A stretch of 6,447 nt of DNA from Candidatus Latescibacterota bacterium (lineage in GTDB: Bacteria; Latescibacterota; UBA2968; GCA-2709665), in the NCBI GenBank assembly GCA_030746455.1, contig JASLMQ010000157.1:1-6447 (forward strand), read 5' to 3'. Shown in pieces: positions 5,527 to 6,447 of the stretch. Each line of letters starts with the position of its first letter. Positions within the stretch are counted from its first letter, which is position 1. A model generated the notes under the pieces. The model saw only the letters and a program-made list of their open reading frames with translations, was not told where the DNA came from and did not search any database. The translations under genes and the position numbers were made by a program.

Positions 5527-5559
5527 AAGAAAAATGCCAGACCCCGTGGCCTGGCATTT
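5527..5559 (-). terminator. Strong intrinsic terminator of the sigma-factor gene
   Basis: On the minus strand AAATGCCAG (5559-5551) and CTGGCATTT (5540-5532) form a 9-bp stem with a 10-nt loop. It runs into TTTTTCTT, counting the last bases of the arm. It begins 67 nt after the sigma-factor stop. The A run on the other side of the stem is short, so it is mainly oriented for minus-strand transcripts. Confidence 0.85.
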
Positions 5560-5614
5560 CCCATGAGTGCTGTCCGGTGAGACTGGAGGGGAACGTGGAG
5601 CTTGCGCGACGCCG

Positions 5615-5634
5615 TTCAGACGGTCTTCAGACGG
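5615..5634. repeat. 9-bp direct repeat across the sigma-factor stop codon
   Basis: TTCAGACGG occurs at 5615-5623 and again at 5626-5634, an 11-nt period. The second copy contains the stop codon (TGA on the minus strand). It may be a small slippage duplication at the gene end. No function is evident. Confidence 0.4.
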
Positions 5635-6447
5635 CGGCTACCATCTCCATCTCGGACTCGAAGTCCTCGAGCGTCTCGCTCAACTCCCCCAGCCCATTGC
5701 GGAGCTGGCGGAGGCCCCGGTTCCGGATCTGCCGGACCCGCTCGCGCGTGATGCCCATCCGCTGGCCGACCTGCTTGAGGGTCAGGGGATCTCCGTCGAG
5801 CCCGAAGGTGAGCGAGATGACCTCGGCGTCTCTGGGTTGGAGGTCCAGGAGGGCCTCGCGGACGCGCTCGCCCATGTCACGCTGGATGACCTCCTCATCG
5901 GGCAGTGCCCCCGTGTCGGCGAAGTACTCGTAGTAGGTCCTGTCTCCGTCCTCTCCCAGGGAGGCGTCCAGCGAGACCGCGCGCTTCTGGGTGTCCAACG
6001 CGGCCTGCACCCGACGCGGGGTCATCTCGAGGTTCGACGCGGTCTCCTCGATGGAGATCGGACGGCCCTGCTCCTGAGCGAAACGCGAGGAGGTCCTCCG
6101 GATGCGGTCCAGATCCTCGAGCCGGTTGGTGGGGAGCCGGACCGGGTGCCTGTGCGCGTGGATCGCCTTCCGTATCGCCTGACGGATCCACCAGACGGCA
6201 TAGGTCGTAAACTTGTAGCCCTTATCGGGGTTGAACCGCTCCACCGCCCGCATCAGGCCGATGTTGCCTTCGGCCACCAGCTCATCGAAGGAGAGGTCCG
6301 GGCTGTGATACTCCGAGGCGATCTCCACGACGAACCGCAGGTTGGAGTGGACCACCTTGTTGTAGGCGGCCCGGTCGCCCGCGTGGGCGCGATCCATCAG
6401 GCGCTTGAGCTCGTCCTCCTTGAGTACAGGGTACCGTGCCAGGTCCC
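5627..6447 (-). CDS. Sigma-70 family RNA polymerase sigma factor (N-terminus off window)
   Basis: The gene runs off the right edge; 272 residues are visible, numbered here from the edge. They begin in region 1.2 (LARYPVLKEDELKRLM), continue through region 2 (NLRFVVEIASEY, then LVAEGNIGLMRAVERFNP and the promoter-melting/-10 segment TYAVWWIRQAI near 81-91), region 3, and region 4 with the -35 helix-turn-helix LTLKQVGQRMGITRERVRQI at about 221-240. Regions 1.2 and 2 adjoin with no large non-conserved insert. The VRLPTNRLEDLDRI and AVSLDASLGED segments resemble the short primary sigma factors of Bacteroidetes and related phyla. It could be the housekeeping factor or a group 2 relative. An internal ATG at 6397 is not the start, because the frame upstream encodes conserved region 1.2. 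The C-terminus carries an acidic tail of about 22 residues after the usual end. It binds core RNA polymerase in the cytoplasm. A strong terminator follows. Confidence 0.93.
   Translation of the reverse strand, partial: DLARYPVLKEDELKRLMDRAHAGDRAAYNKVVHSNLRFVVEIASEYHSPDLSFDELVAEGNIGLMRAVERFNPDKGYKFTTYAVWWIRQAIRKAIHAHRHPVRLPTNRLEDLDRIRRTSSRFAQEQGRPISIEETASNLEMTPRRVQAALDTQKRAVSLDASLGEDGDRTYYEYFADTGALPDEEVIQRDMGERVREALLDLQPRDAEVISLTFGLDGDPLTLKQVGQRMGITRERVRQIRNRGLRQLRNGLGELSETLEDFESEMEMVAAV

Noticed and set aside
5399..5557. 53-codon N-terminal extension of the SDR
   Set aside because: It would translate the promoter and part of the terminator. Its residues are not SDR-like, and a strong Shine-Dalgarno marks ATG 5398.
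5626..5635. Exact match to the Neisseria DNA uptake 10-mer GCCGTCTGAA on the minus strand
   Set aside because: It is a single exact copy plus one partial copy created by the local 9-bp repeat. The gene content is not neisserial and no further copies are seen in the window. Chance is the best explanation.
4940..5933. Plus-strand open frames opposite the SDR and sigma-factor genes
   Set aside because: They have compositionally biased products and run through a promoter, a terminator and conserved coding sequence on the minus strand.
1..6447. CRISPR array, tRNA or rRNA genes, transposase or phage genes
   Set aside because: No regularly spaced long repeats, cloverleaf-like tracts or mobile-element proteins were found on either strand.

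Overview
The window is GC-rich bacterial chromosome, densely coding, with strong G/C preference at third codon positions. It shows no insertion sequences, phage genes, tRNA, rRNA or CRISPR. The sigma factor at the right edge is short, and its region 2-3 junction resembles primary sigma factors of the Bacteroidetes/FCB type more than proteobacterial RpoD. Together with a creatininase-family enzyme, a SUMF1-domain protein and an HpcH/HpaI-like protein, this suggests an uncultured environmental bacterium, possibly of the FCB superphylum. The placement is inference only.

Left part (+ strand): the last codons of an AMP-forming acyl-CoA ligase end at 97. A 90-114 nt region follows with two terminator-like hairpins and an alternative competing stem. 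Then comes a run of five co-directional genes with short gaps or overlaps. They encode an acetylpolyamine amidohydrolase-like deacetylase (212-1237), an unrecognised lipoprotein whose start overlaps the deacetylase stop (1234-1950), a creatininase-family amidohydrolase (1978-2724), a secreted SUMF1/FGE-fold protein lacking the catalytic cysteines (2757-3626) and an HpcH/HpaI aldolase-fold protein lacking the usual catalytic His/Asp (3727-4521). The first four look like one transcription unit. The fifth is separated by 100 nt holding a 9-nt tandem repeat and an inverted repeat.

Right part (- strand): a classical short-chain dehydrogenase (4643-5398) converges on the aldolase-like gene across a hairpin that could stop transcription from both sides. 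It has its own good Shine-Dalgarno and a sigma70-type promoter (TTGACA, 17 nt, CATAGA). Upstream of it is a sigma-70 family factor (5627 to the window edge, N-terminus missing), which ends at a strong intrinsic terminator.

Function: two neighbouring genes encode metal-dependent C-N hydrolases (polyamine/amide deacetylase and creatininase family), next to a secreted SUMF1 protein, a lipoprotein and an aldolase-fold protein. A small-molecule amide/amine catabolic cluster is plausible, but no substrate can be read from sequence. I see no clear defence, mobile or otherwise unprecedented system. The most unusual points are the altered active sites of the aldolase-fold and SUMF1 proteins, the coupled orphan lipoprotein, the hairpin array before the deacetylase gene and the repeat element at 3650-3696.
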